Source of the DNA: Alicycliphilus denitrificans_A
GTDB taxonomy: Bacteria > Pseudomonadota > Gammaproteobacteria > Burkholderiales > Burkholderiaceae_C
Assembly (NCBI RefSeq): GCF_044792555.1
Contig: NZ_CP126238.1
Location: 496,001-560,000 of the forward strand
DNA: 64,000 nt
Reading direction: 5' to 3'
Shown here: positions 9,966-17,819 of the stretch, piece after piece
Position numbering within the stretch: position 1 is the first letter of the stretch
Layout of the letters: every line of letters begins with the position of its first letter
Notes under the pieces: generated by a model
The model's database searches: none
Told to the model about the DNA's origin: nothing
Seen by the model: only the letters and a program-made list of their open reading frames with translations
Translations under genes and position numbers: made by a program

Positions 9966-10972
9966 GGCTTGTAGAACCCTTTGTACCAGTGGACGAAGCG
10001 TGCCACACCCTCGCGCACGGGTGTTGCTGGGGAGAACCCGACCCAGGCGGCCAGCGCGGCCGTGTCGGCCGCCGTGCTGTGCATGTCGCCGGGCTGTATC
10101 GGCAGCATGCGCTTGGCGGCCGTAGTGCCCAGCGCCGACTCCAGCGCCGTGATGTAGTCCAGCAGCAGCGTGGGCGTGCTGTTGCCGATGTTGAAGATGC
10201 GGTAGGGCGCGGCGCTGGTGCCGGGGTGGGGCGCCAGCGGGTCATGGCCGGCATCGGGCGTGGCGGGCTTGTCCAGCACGCGCAGCACGCCCTCCACGAT
10301 GTCGTCGATGTAGGTGAAGTCGCGCACCAGCTGGCCGTCACCATAAACGTCGATGGCCTCGCCCGCGAGCATGGCGCGCGTGAACTTGAACAGCGCCATG
10401 TCCGGCCGTCCCCAGGGGCCGTAGACGGTGAAGAAGCGCAGGCCGGTGGTCGGGATGCCGTACAGGTGGGCATAGGCATGCGCCATCACCTCGTTGGCCT
10501 TCTTCGTGGCGGCGTAGTAGCTGATCGGGTGGTCCACCGCATCGCGCTCGGAAAACGGCAGCCTGGCGTTGCCGCCGTAGACGCTGGAGCTGCTGGCGAA
10601 CACCAGGTGCGCCACCTGCTGCGTGCGGCAGCCCTGCAGGATGTTGCCGAAGCCCAGCAGGTTGGAGGCGGTGTAGTCGTCGGGCGCGTCTATGGAGTAG
10701 CGCACGCCGGCCTGCGCCGCCAGGTGCAGCACGCGGGCGGGGCGCACGCGCTCGAACAGCGCGCGCATGGCCACGCCGTCGGCCACGTCGATGCGCTCGA
10801 AGGCAAAGCCCGGCTGTGCCTGCAGCCGCTGCAGGCGCGCCTGTTTCAGGCCGACGTCGTAATAGGCATTGAGGTTGTCCACGCCCAGCACGCGTTCGCC
10901 GCGCGCGAGCAGGGCCTGCGCGCAATGCATGCCGATGAAGCCGGCGCAGCCGGTGACCAGGGTCGCGCTCAT
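9962..10972 (-). CDS. NAD-dependent epimerase, probable UDP-glucuronate 4-epimerase
   Basis: A 336-residue short-chain dehydrogenase-type sugar nucleotide epimerase. The NAD site is TGCAGFIGMHCAQALL (residues 6-21). The catalytic pair is in SYYAATKKANE (Tyr-x3-Lys, near residue 150), with upstream Ser in FASSSSVYGG, and the substrate-binding stretch is TVYGPWGRPDMALFKF. The length, the GVRYSIDAPDDY segment and the coupling to ugd suggest conversion of UDP-glucuronate to UDP-galacturonate (LpsL/CapI-like). Other 4-epimerase specificity cannot be excluded. ATG 10972 follows GGAGGCAACC. First gene of a two-gene operon with ugd. Confidence 0.85.
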   Translation of the reverse strand: MSATLVTGCAGFIGMHCAQALLARGERVLGVDNLNAYYDVGLKQARLQRLQAQPGFAFERIDVADGVAMRALFERVRPARVLHLAAQAGVRYSIDAPDDYTASNLLGFGNILQGCRTQQVAHLVFASSSSVYGGNARLPFSERDAVDHPISYYAATKKANEVMAHAYAHLYGIPTTGLRFFTVYGPWGRPDMALFKFTRAMLAGEAIDVYGDGQLVRDFTYIDDIVEGVLRVLDKPATPDAGHDPLAPHPGTSAAPYRIFNIGNSTPTLLLDYITALESALGTTAAKRMLPIQPGDMHSTAADTAALAAWVGFSPATPVREGVARFVHWYKGFYKP

Positions 10973-11175
10973 GGTTGCCTCCCGGGGACCTGGGCCAGCG
11001 CTCCATGTGCAGGGGCATGGTGCGCAAGGCACAAGCATGGTGATTCCAGCTGCATCGTATAGCACCGCACCGCCCGGCAGGTGCCCGATGTCTGCACCCG
11101 GTGCCGATCTGCAGCGGCGCCGGGTGAGTCCGCAGCCTGGCTGCCATCAAGCGATGGCTGGCTTTTTTGCTATTT

Positions 11176-11222
11176 TAATAATAGCTTTATGCGCTTGTTG
11201 TAAAAGCGTTTGCGCGGTTTTA
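11176..11222 (+). repeat. Dispersed palindromic repeat, copy B
   Basis: AATAGCTTTATGCGCTT is followed by a 7-base loop and AAGCGT, so the inner arms GCGCTT/AAGCGT pair imperfectly. It overlaps the stop codon of rsmI at its right edge. Confidence 0.7.
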
Positions 11223-12143
11223 TGCTGGTGGGTCGCGCCGCAATACCAGCGCGGCATCGTAGAGCGCGTTGCGCGGTGCGCCGGTGATCTCGGCCGCCAG
11301 CTTCACGGCGGTCTTGGTGGGCAACTCTGCCAGCAGCAGGCGCAGCACGCGCAGGCCCTCGCCGCCGTCGTCGGCGGGAGCGGCGCAGGGGTGCAGCAGC
11401 ACGACGAATTCGCCGCGCGCGCGCTGCGGCCCGCCCTCCAGCCAGGCGCCCAGCGCCTGCGCGGGCAGGGTGGTGATTTCTTCGAACTGCTTGGTCAGCT
11501 CGCGCGCCAGGGTCACCGGGCGCTCGCCCAGCACGGCCAGGGCGTGGGCCAGGTCGAGTATGCGGTGCGGCGCCTCCAGCAGCAGCACGCAGCGCGGCTC
11601 GGCGGCCAGGCGCTGCACGGCCGCGGCGCGCTCGGCGCTCTTGGTCGGCAGAAAGCCGGCGAACAGGAAGCCGCTACTGTCGGGCGTGTGGGCGATGGCG
11701 CCGGCCACGCTCAGGGCGCAGGTCACGCTGCTGGCACCGGGCAGGGGGATGCAGCGCAGGCCCGCGGCCTGCACGGCGGCCACCAGGCGCGCGCCGGGGT
11801 CGCTCACGCCGGGGGTGCCGGCGTCGCTCACATAGGCCACGCGCTGGCCGGCGTGCAGGCGCTCGACGATCGATTGCGCGGCCTGGGCCTCGTTGTGCTG
11901 GTGCAGGGCCAGCAGGTGCCCGGCGGGCTTGTCTATGCCATAGGCGCGCAGCAGGGCCTGGGTGTGGCGCGTGTCCTCGCAGGCGATGGTGTCGGCCAGC
12001 TGCAGCACATGCAGGGCGCGCAGGCTGATGTCGGCCAGGTTGCCGATGGGCGTGGCCACCACGTACAGGGCGCCCTGCGGATAATGCTGCAAAGCCGCGG
12101 CGTCGCGTGCGGCGGTCAGGGCGGAGGCAAAGGATGCGCTCAA
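11220..12143 (-). CDS. rsmI: 16S rRNA (cytidine-2'-O)-methyltransferase
   Basis: Tetrapyrrole-methylase-fold enzyme that 2'-O-methylates C1402 of 16S rRNA using S-adenosylmethionine. The 307-residue product contains the hallmark blocks YVVATPIGNLADISLRAL, EDTRHTQALL, YVSDAGTPGVSDPGARLV, LPGASSVTCALSVAG, FLFAGFLPTKSAER and LLLEAPHRI. The start is uncertain: the TTG at 12143 gives a 26-residue leader before YVVATPIGN. No in-frame ATG is nearby, and a GTG at the YVV position would give a minimal form. The TTG shares its last base position with the ATG of divergent yraN, leaving no intergenic space. Position next to yraN-diaA-dolP matches E. coli yraL. Confidence 0.93.
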   Translation of the reverse strand: MSASFASALTAARDAAALQHYPQGALYVVATPIGNLADISLRALHVLQLADTIACEDTRHTQALLRAYGIDKPAGHLLALHQHNEAQAAQSIVERLHAGQRVAYVSDAGTPGVSDPGARLVAAVQAAGLRCIPLPGASSVTCALSVAGAIAHTPDSSGFLFAGFLPTKSAERAAAVQRLAAEPRCVLLLEAPHRILDLAHALAVLGERPVTLARELTKQFEEITTLPAQALGAWLEGGPQRARGEFVVLLHPCAAPADDGGEGLRVLRLLLAELPTKTAVKLAAEITGAPRNALYDAALVLRRDPPA

Positions 12144-12541
12144 TGGGTTTCCTCGGCAAGAAGGTCGATGGCGATGCGCCGGCGCGCAGCACGCGCGCGC
12201 GCGGCCAGGCGGCGGAAGAGCGGGCGCTGGCCCATCTGGCGGCGGCCGGCCTGGCCCTGGTGGAGCGCAATTATCGGACCCCCGGGCGCGGCGGCGGCGA
12301 GATCGACCTAGTGATGCGCGAGCCGGGCGGCACGCTGGTGTTCGTGGAGGTGCGCAGCCGTGCCGCGGCCGGCTTTGGTGGCGCGGCGGCCAGCATTGGC
12401 GCCGGCAAGCGCCGGCGCATCATCTTCGCGGCACGGCACTATCTGCTGCGCTGGCCTGCGCCGCCGCCGTGCCGCTTTGATGCCGTGCTCATCGAGGGCT
12501 CTCGGGTGCAATGGCTGCAGGGTGCCTTCGACGCCGGGTAA
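12143..12541 (+). CDS. yraN: YraN family (UPF0102) nuclease-fold protein
   Basis: A 132-residue member of UPF0102/COG0792, which has a restriction-endonuclease-like fold of unproven activity. Characteristic features are an N-terminal helix GQAAEERALAHLAAAGLALVERNYRT, then GGGEIDLVMREPGGTLVFVEVRSRA, which has the E-x-D...E-V-R arrangement of the fold, then the KRRRI stretch. ATG 12143 gives the usual family length. It is divergent from rsmI and followed after 52 bases by diaA. Confidence 0.9.
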   Translation: MGFLGKKVDGDAPARSTRARGQAAEERALAHLAAAGLALVERNYRTPGRGGGEIDLVMREPGGTLVFVEVRSRAAAGFGGAAASIGAGKRRRIIFAARHYLLRWPAPPPCRFDAVLIEGSRVQWLQGAFDAG

Positions 12542-12593
12542 GCCTACCGTTTGCTACAAAGGATGCAGCACCGCCGGGTATCATTCGCGCCCC

Positions 12594-13196
12594 ATGCTTG
12601 AGCAACGCATACAACAGCATTTCATCGACAGCGCCGACCTGAAATACCAGGCGGCGCAGGCCCTGGGTCAGCCGATCGCCGCGGCCGTGCAGGCCATCCT
12701 GGCCTGCGTGACCAATGGCGCCAAGGTGCTCGCCTGCGGCGGCGGCCCATCGGCGGCGCAGGCGCAGCAGTTCGCGGCCTTCTGCGTGATGGGCCTGGAG
12801 CGCGAGCGCCCCGAGCTGGCCGCCCTGGCGCTGGCGCCGGATGCGGTGTGGGCCGCGGCGTCCGCGGCCGGCGCGGGCGCCGACATCGCCGCGCTGGCAC
12901 GCCAGGTGCGCGCACTCGGCCAGGCCGGCGACCTGCTGCTGGTCATCACCACCGGCGGCAACGAGCCCGCACTGCTGGAGGCCGTGCAGGCGGCGCATGA
13001 GCGCGACATGACCGTGGTGCTCCTCTGCGGCCGCGATGGCGGCGCCCTGGCCACGCTGCTGCGCGAGACCGATGTGCAGATCTGCGTGCCGCACGACCGC
13101 GCCGTGCGCGTGCGCGAGGTGCATGCCCTGGTGCTGCACTGCCTGTGCGACGGCGTGGACGCACAGTTACTTGGAGAACAGGAGATCGTTTCATGA
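12594..13196 (+). CDS. diaA: SIS-domain protein DiaA/GmhA-like
   Basis: A 200-residue single-SIS-domain protein. The N-terminal helix MLEQRIQQHFIDSADLKYQAA, the sugar-phosphate loop ACGGGPSAAQAQQFAAF, the segment GDLLLVITTGGNEPALLEAV and the C-terminal EVHALVLHCLCDGVD closely parallel E. coli DiaA, which binds DnaA and helps initiate replication. Many databases call this relative phosphoheptose isomerase (GmhA). The gene context (rsmI-yraN-x-dolP, identical to E. coli) favours DiaA. The stop overlaps the dolP start (ATGA), so translation is probably coupled. Confidence 0.88.
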   Translation: MLEQRIQQHFIDSADLKYQAAQALGQPIAAAVQAILACVTNGAKVLACGGGPSAAQAQQFAAFCVMGLERERPELAALALAPDAVWAAASAAGAGADIAALARQVRALGQAGDLLLVITTGGNEPALLEAVQAAHERDMTVVLLCGRDGGALATLLRETDVQICVPHDRAVRVREVHALVLHCLCDGVDAQLLGEQEIVS

Positions 13197-13852
13197 CAAT
13201 CGCAATGTTGCGCCCCCTGGGCGCAGTGCTGGCCGCAGCCACCCTGGTTGGCAGCCTTGGCGCCTGCGTGCCCCTGGTGGTCGGCGGTGGCGCCGTGATG
13301 GGCACCCTGGTGGCCGTCGACCGGCGCACGGCGGGCACGCAGGTGGAGGACGAGGGCATCGAGCTGCGCGCCGCCAGCCGCATTCGCGAGGCTCTGGGCG
13401 AGCGCGTGCATGTGAACGTGACCAGCTACAACCGCCAGGTCCTGCTGACCGGCGAGGTGCCCTCGGCCGCCGACAGCCAGAAGGTGGAGCAGGTCGTGCT
13501 GGCCGTGGACAACGTGCGCTCGGTGGTCAACGACCTGGGCGTGATGGCCGCATCCTCGCTGTCGCAGCGCTCCAAGGACACCTTCATCACCGGCAAGGTG
13601 CGCGCCAGCCTGGTGGACGCCAAGGACCTGACGGCGAATGCCTTCAAGGTGGTGACCGAGCGCAACGTGGTCTACCTGATGGGCCGCGTCACGCCGCGCG
13701 AGGCCAAGCGCTCGGCCGAGATTGCGCGTGGCGTGGATGGCGTGCACAAGGTGGTGCGCGTGTTCGAGGTCATCTCCGAGGAGGAGCTCGCCCGCGGTCT
13801 GGCCGCGCAGCAGGCCCCTGTGTCGCAGGATCCGGCGGCCGCGAAGCCCTGA
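13193..13852 (+). CDS. dolP: Outer-membrane BON-domain lipoprotein DolP
   Basis: A 219-residue lipoprotein with signal peptide and lipobox LGAC. Two BON domains follow: the first near residues 55-125 (RIREAL...VNVTSYNRQVLLTGEVPSA), the second near 130-200 (VRASLVDAKDLTANAFKVVTERNVVYLMGRV). E. coli DolP (YraP) binds anionic lipid and supports outer-membrane integrity and BAM function. ATG 13193 overlaps the diaA stop by 4 bases. The Ala/Pro-rich tail is not conserved in the family. It ends 3 bases from the convergent dehydrogenase gene. Confidence 0.92.
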   Translation: MTIAMLRPLGAVLAAATLVGSLGACVPLVVGGGAVMGTLVAVDRRTAGTQVEDEGIELRAASRIREALGERVHVNVTSYNRQVLLTGEVPSAADSQKVEQVVLAVDNVRSVVNDLGVMAASSLSQRSKDTFITGKVRASLVDAKDLTANAFKVVTERNVVYLMGRVTPREAKRSAEIARGVDGVHKVVRVFEVISEEELARGLAAQQAPVSQDPAAAKP

Positions 13853-13855
13853 GCC

Positions 13856-14785
13856 TCAGGATTTGGGCGGTGGCAGCAGCCGCGTGATCAGGCTGGACGT
13901 ATCCCAGCGCTGCCCCCCCGCGCGCTGCACGTCGGCATAGAACTGATCCACCAGCGCGGTGACCGGCAGGCGCGCGCCGTTGCGCTTGGCCTCGTCCAGC
14001 ACCAGGCCCAGGTCCTTGCGCATCCAGTCCACGGCAAAGCCGAAGTCAAAGCGCCCCTGCACCATGGTCTTGCCGCGGTTGTCCATCTGCCAGCTTTGCG
14101 CCGCGCCCTTGCCGATCACGTCGAGCACCAGAGGCATGTCCAGGCCTGCATGCAGGCCGAAGGCGATGGCCTCGGACAGGCCCTGCACCAGGCCAGCAAT
14201 GCAGATCTGGTTGACCATCTTCGCCAGCTGCCCGGCGCCGCTGTCGCCGATGCGCGTGAAGGCACGCGAGAACGCCATCGCCGTGGGCCGCACGGCGTCG
14301 AAGGCCGCCTGGTCGCCGCCGCACATCACCGTGAGCTGGCCGTTTTGCGCACCCGCCTGGCCGCCGGAGACGGGCGCGTCGATGAACTGCAGGCCCAGGG
14401 CGCGGGCGGCGGCGTAGAGTTCGCGTGCCACAGCGGCCGATGCCGTGGTGTGGTCCACGAAAATCGCGCCCGGCCGCATGCCGGCGAAGGCGCCATCGGC
14501 GCCCAGCACCACGCTGCGCAGGTCGTCGTCGTTGCCCACGCAGCAAAAGACGATCTCGGCGTCCTGCGCCGCCTCGCGTGGTGTCATTGCATGTTTTAGG
14601 CCGCCAGCGCTCGCGAATTCTGTGCACCAGGCTTCTGATTTTGTAGCGGTGCGGTTGTACACCGTCACCTGGTGGCCGGCCGAAGCCAGGTGGCCTGCCA
14701 TGGGGTAGCCCATGACGCCCAGGCCCAGAAAGGCCACGCGGCGCGCGGGGGTTGGCTCGTAGCTGCGTTGATGGATGCTGCTCAT
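13856..14785 (-). CDS. 3-hydroxyisobutyrate dehydrogenase family oxidoreductase
   Basis: A 309-residue beta-hydroxyacid dehydrogenase. The N-terminal NAD(P) site is VAFLGLGVMGYPMAGHL (residues 17-33). The substrate-binding loop is FIDAPVSGGQAGAQNGQLTV, and the presumed catalytic Lys is in GAGQLAKMVNQICIAGLVQG. Candidates are 2-hydroxy-3-oxopropionate (tartronate semialdehyde) reductase, 3-hydroxyisobutyrate dehydrogenase or a gamma-hydroxybutyrate dehydrogenase-like enzyme; the sequence alone does not decide. ATG 14785 gives a 16-residue leader before the Rossmann strand. It lies between the convergent dolP and the terminator of the pil operon, so it is probably transcribed on its own. Confidence 0.85.
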   Translation of the reverse strand: MSSIHQRSYEPTPARRVAFLGLGVMGYPMAGHLASAGHQVTVYNRTATKSEAWCTEFASAGGLKHAMTPREAAQDAEIVFCCVGNDDDLRSVVLGADGAFAGMRPGAIFVDHTTASAAVARELYAAARALGLQFIDAPVSGGQAGAQNGQLTVMCGGDQAAFDAVRPTAMAFSRAFTRIGDSGAGQLAKMVNQICIAGLVQGLSEAIAFGLHAGLDMPLVLDVIGKGAAQSWQMDNRGKTMVQGRFDFGFAVDWMRKDLGLVLDEAKRNGARLPVTALVDQFYADVQRAGGQRWDTSSLITRLLPPPKS

Positions 14786-14802
14786 GGTCGTCCGGTCTCC
14801 AG

Positions 14803-14846
14803 AATAAAAAAACAAGGCCCGCCCGGCATGGTACGGCGGGCGGGCC
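14803..14846 (-). terminator. Rho-independent terminator of the pilT-pilU operon
   Basis: A 10-bp perfect stem, GGCCCGCCCG (14816-14825) with CGGGCGGGCC (14837-14846), is followed on the minus strand by TTGTTTTTTT. It lies 20 bases past the pilU stop. One of the clearest intrinsic terminators in the window. Confidence 0.88.
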
Positions 14847-14866
14847 GGGGTATTGGTCTTTGCTTC

Positions 14867-16003
14867 TCAGACGATGGCGAAATGCTCGGTGCCCGAGGAC
14901 AGGTCGGTGGTCTTGGTGCGCTGGCTGCCGAGCTTGATCTGCAGGCGCAGGTCGTTGAGCGAATCGGCGTTGCGCAGCGCGTCCTCGTAGCCGATGACAT
15001 TGGCCTCGAACAGGTCAAACAGCGACTGGTCGAAGGTCTGCATGCCCAGGTTGCGGCTCTTTTTCATGATCTCCTTGATCTCGACGACCTCACCCTTGAA
15101 GATCAGGTCGGCGATCAGGGGGGTGTTGAGCATGACCTCGACGGCCGCGGCCCGGCCCTTGCCGTCCTGCTTGGGCAGCAGGCGCTGCGACACCATGGCC
15201 TTGAGGTTCAGCGACAGGTCCATGAGCAGCTGCGCACGGCGCTCTTCGGGGAAGAAGTTGACGATGCGGTCCAGCGCCTGGTTGGCGCTGTTGGCGTGCA
15301 GCGTGGCCAGGCACAGGTGGCCGGTCTCGGCGAAGGCCACGGCATGCTCCATGGTCTCGCGGTCGCGGATCTCGCCCATCAGGATCACGTCGGGCGCCTG
15401 GCGCAGCGTGTTCTTCAGGGCCGCCCCCCAGCTGTCGGTGTCCAGGCCCACCTCGCGCTGGGTGACCACGCAGTTCTTGTGCGGATGCACGAACTCGATT
15501 GGGTCTTCCACGGTGATGATGTGGCCGAAGGAATTCTCGTTGCGCCAGTCCACCATGGCCGCCAGCGTGGTTGACTTGCCCGAGCCCGTGGCGCCCACCA
15601 GGATGCACAGGCCGCGCTTGGTCATGGCGATTTCCTTGAGCACCTGCGGCACGCCCAGACCATCGATGGTGGGCAGGGTGAGCGGAATCGTGCGCAGCAC
15701 CATGCCTACGCGGCCCTGCTGGATGAAGGCGTTCACGCGAAAGCGCCCAATGCCGGCGGGCGAGATGGCGAAATTGCACTCCTTGGAGCGTTCGAAGTCC
15801 GCGATCTGGCGATCGCTCATGATGGAGCGCGCCAGCGTCAGCGTGTGCGCCGGTGTCAGTGGCTGGGGCGAGACCTTGGTGACCTTGCCATCGACCTTGA
15901 TCGCCGGCGGAAACTCGGCCGTGATGAACAGATCGCTGCCGCCGCGGCTGACCATGAGCTTGAGCAGGTCGTTGATGAATTTGCTGGCCTGGTCGCGTTC
16001 CAT
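14867..16003 (-). CDS. pilU: Type IV pilus retraction ATPase PilU
   Basis: PilT-like hexameric ATPase that helps PilT depolymerise type IV pili. The 378-residue product has Walker A GATGSGKSTTLAAMV (about residues 134-148), the acidic box TVEDPIEFVHPH, Walker B ILMGEIRDRETM and the His box ETGHLCLATLHANS. The longer C-terminal tail after LRLQIKLGSQ and the divergent N terminus (KFINDLLKLMVSRGGSDLF) separate PilU from PilT. Last gene of a three-gene minus-strand operon, after the cyclic-nucleotide-binding protein. Confidence 0.93.
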   Translation of the reverse strand: MERDQASKFINDLLKLMVSRGGSDLFITAEFPPAIKVDGKVTKVSPQPLTPAHTLTLARSIMSDRQIADFERSKECNFAISPAGIGRFRVNAFIQQGRVGMVLRTIPLTLPTIDGLGVPQVLKEIAMTKRGLCILVGATGSGKSTTLAAMVDWRNENSFGHIITVEDPIEFVHPHKNCVVTQREVGLDTDSWGAALKNTLRQAPDVILMGEIRDRETMEHAVAFAETGHLCLATLHANSANQALDRIVNFFPEERRAQLLMDLSLNLKAMVSQRLLPKQDGKGRAAAVEVMLNTPLIADLIFKGEVVEIKEIMKKSRNLGMQTFDQSLFDLFEANVIGYEDALRNADSLNDLRLQIKLGSQRTKTTDLSSGTEHFAIV

Positions 16004-16027
16004 TGTCTTCCCCCCTTCGACGGTCAG

Positions 16028-16657
16028 TTAACGCTGGTTTTCACTCAGGCGGGCGCTCACCACGCGCAGGCGCAGCGAGAGCTTGCGCGCCAGCAGCGCC
16101 ACCAGGCTGGCCGCCAGCTGCGGATCCTGCGACATCATCTCGTCCATGGCATCGGCGCTGAGCACGGCCACCTCGCAGTCGGTGAGCGTGGTGCAGACCG
16201 AGAAGCGGATGCCGCTGTCGAGCAGCGACATCTCGCCCAGGATGTCGCCCGGGCGCGTCTCGGCCAGGCGCAACTGCTCGCCCCAGGGCTGCAGGCGATC
16301 GACGGCGATGGTGCCCGTGAGCAACACCACCATGAAGTTGCCATATTCGTCCTGGCGGATCACGTCCCGGTTCGGGGGGATGGCTGCGAACTGGAAAAAG
16401 CGCTCCATGCGCTCCACGGCGTTCTGGTCCAGGTGCGCCATGTACTTGTCCTTGGCCCACAGCGACTGCAGCAGCTTGCCGCCGCGGCTCTTGGCCAGGC
16501 GTTTGGCGCCCACCTCGACGGCACGCGCCTCCCAGGGGACGAGCAGTGATTCGTCCACGCCCTGGCCGGCGAACGCAGTGGTGAAGAGCACCGAATCGCC
16601 AGTGTCCTGGGCCGGCCTGTGGGTCTTGGGCCTGAGCAGGCTGAGAATGCCTTTCAT
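16028..16657 (-). CDS. Cyclic nucleotide-binding domain protein between pilT and pilU
   Basis: A 209-residue protein with a single Crp-type sensor domain from about residue 90 to 195 (FFQFAAIPPNRDVIRQDEYGNFM, then GDILGEMSLLDSGIRFSV as the phosphate-binding cassette). No helix-turn-helix follows it, so it is probably not a transcription factor. The first 90 residues contain a basic ARAVEVGAKRLAKSRGGK segment of unknown fold. The cassette keeps the G-E-x-x-L core but departs from the usual R-A-A, so the ligand is uncertain (cAMP, c-di-GMP or none). Placement between the two retraction ATPases suggests it tunes pilus retraction; that is inference. Confidence 0.85.
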   Translation of the reverse strand: MKGILSLLRPKTHRPAQDTGDSVLFTTAFAGQGVDESLLVPWEARAVEVGAKRLAKSRGGKLLQSLWAKDKYMAHLDQNAVERMERFFQFAAIPPNRDVIRQDEYGNFMVVLLTGTIAVDRLQPWGEQLRLAETRPGDILGEMSLLDSGIRFSVCTTLTDCEVAVLSADAMDEMMSQDPQLAASLVALLARKLSLRLRVVSARLSENQR

Positions 16658-16729
16658 GGGTAAAGCTCCGATGCGCAAGCCCCGCGTGGGGCGGGCTGGG
16701 TGTGTTGGGTGGGCCGGTGGCAGAGGGTC

Positions 16730-17773
16730 TCAACCGGGGAAGTTGTCCGGAATCTTGGCCTTGCTGCGCGCCTCGGCGGGGCTGATGATGTTGCGCCGCA
16801 CCAGGTCGGTCAGGTTCTGGTCCAGGGTCTGCATGCCGACGCTGTTGCTGGTCTGGATGGTGGAGTACATCTGCGCCACCTTGGCCTCGCGGATCAGGTT
16901 GCGGATGGCGCTGGTGCCGGTCATGATCTCGTGCGCCGCGACCCGACCCGAGCCGTCCTTGAGCTTGCACAGCGTCTGCGAGACCACGGCCACCAGGGAT
17001 TCGGACAGCATGGCGCGCACCATTTCCTTTTCCTCGGCCGGAAACACGTCGATCACCCGGTCTATGGTCTTGGCGGCGCTGGAGGTGTGCAGCGTGCCGA
17101 ACACCAGGTGGCCGGTCTCGGCCGCGGTCATGGCCAGGCGTATGGTCTCCAGGTCGCGCAGCTCGCCCACCAGGATGGCGTCCGGATCCTCGCGCAGGGC
17201 AGAGCGCAGGGCGGCGGAGAACGACAGCGTCATGGGCCCGACCTCGCGCTGGTTGATCAGGCATTTCTTCGATTCGTGCACGAATTCGATCGGGTCCTCA
17301 ATGGTCAGGATGTGGCCGTACTCGGATTCGTTCAGGTGGTTCACCATGGCCGCCAGCGTGGTGGACTTGCCCGAGCCCGTGGGGCCGGTCACAAGCACCA
17401 GGCCGCGGGGTTTCAGCGCCAGGTCGGCAAAGATCTTCGGGGCGCCCAACTGCTCCAGCGTCAGGATCTTGCTCGGGATGGTACGAAAGACGGCGGCTGC
17501 GCCGCGGTTCTGGTTGAAGGCATTCACGCGAAAGCGTGCCAGGCCGTCGATCTCGAAGGAAAAGTCGACCTCCAGAAACTCTTCATAGGCCTTGCGCTGG
17601 GCATCGCTCATGATGTCGTAGGCCATGGCGTGCACGGTCTTGTGGTCCAGTGCGTCGACGTTGATGCGCCGCACATCGCCATGCACCCGGATCATGGGCG
17701 GCAGGCCTGCGGAAAGATGCAGGTCAGACGCCTTGTTCTTCACGCTGAAGGCGAGCAACTGGGTGATGTCCAC
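16730..17773 (-). CDS. pilT: Type IV pilus retraction ATPase PilT
   Basis: Cytoplasmic hexameric ATPase powering pilus retraction and twitching. The 347-residue product is the usual size, starting with DITQLLAFSVKNKASDLHLS. It has Walker A TGPTGSGKSTTLAAMVN, the Asp box TIEDPIEFVHESKK, Walker B AILVGELRDLETI and His box ETGHLVFGTLHTSSAAKT. The conserved AIRNLIRE motif and VGMQTLDQNL lie near the C terminus. Start is GTG 17773, since it gives the family N terminus; longer in-frame extensions run into yggS on the other strand. First gene of the pilT-CNB-pilU operon, divergent from yggS with only 46 bases between. Confidence 0.96.
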   Translation of the reverse strand: MDITQLLAFSVKNKASDLHLSAGLPPMIRVHGDVRRINVDALDHKTVHAMAYDIMSDAQRKAYEEFLEVDFSFEIDGLARFRVNAFNQNRGAAAVFRTIPSKILTLEQLGAPKIFADLALKPRGLVLVTGPTGSGKSTTLAAMVNHLNESEYGHILTIEDPIEFVHESKKCLINQREVGPMTLSFSAALRSALREDPDAILVGELRDLETIRLAMTAAETGHLVFGTLHTSSAAKTIDRVIDVFPAEEKEMVRAMLSESLVAVVSQTLCKLKDGSGRVAAHEIMTGTSAIRNLIREAKVAQMYSTIQTSNSVGMQTLDQNLTDLVRRNIISPAEARSKAKIPDNFPG

Positions 17774-17819
17774 GGATTCCCTTTGAGTCGTTTTCGTTTG
17801 ATACGCTTGGCGACACATT

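Noticed and set aside
11143..11168. GCCATC/GATGGC hairpin followed by six T residues on the plus strand
   Set aside because: Stem of only 6 bp, and no plus-strand gene ends there; probably chance beside repeat copy B.
12360..12593. Longer frame upstream of diaA
   Set aside because: It overlaps yraN out of frame, is Arg/Pro-rich and does not match SIS proteins; ATG 12594 gives the family length.
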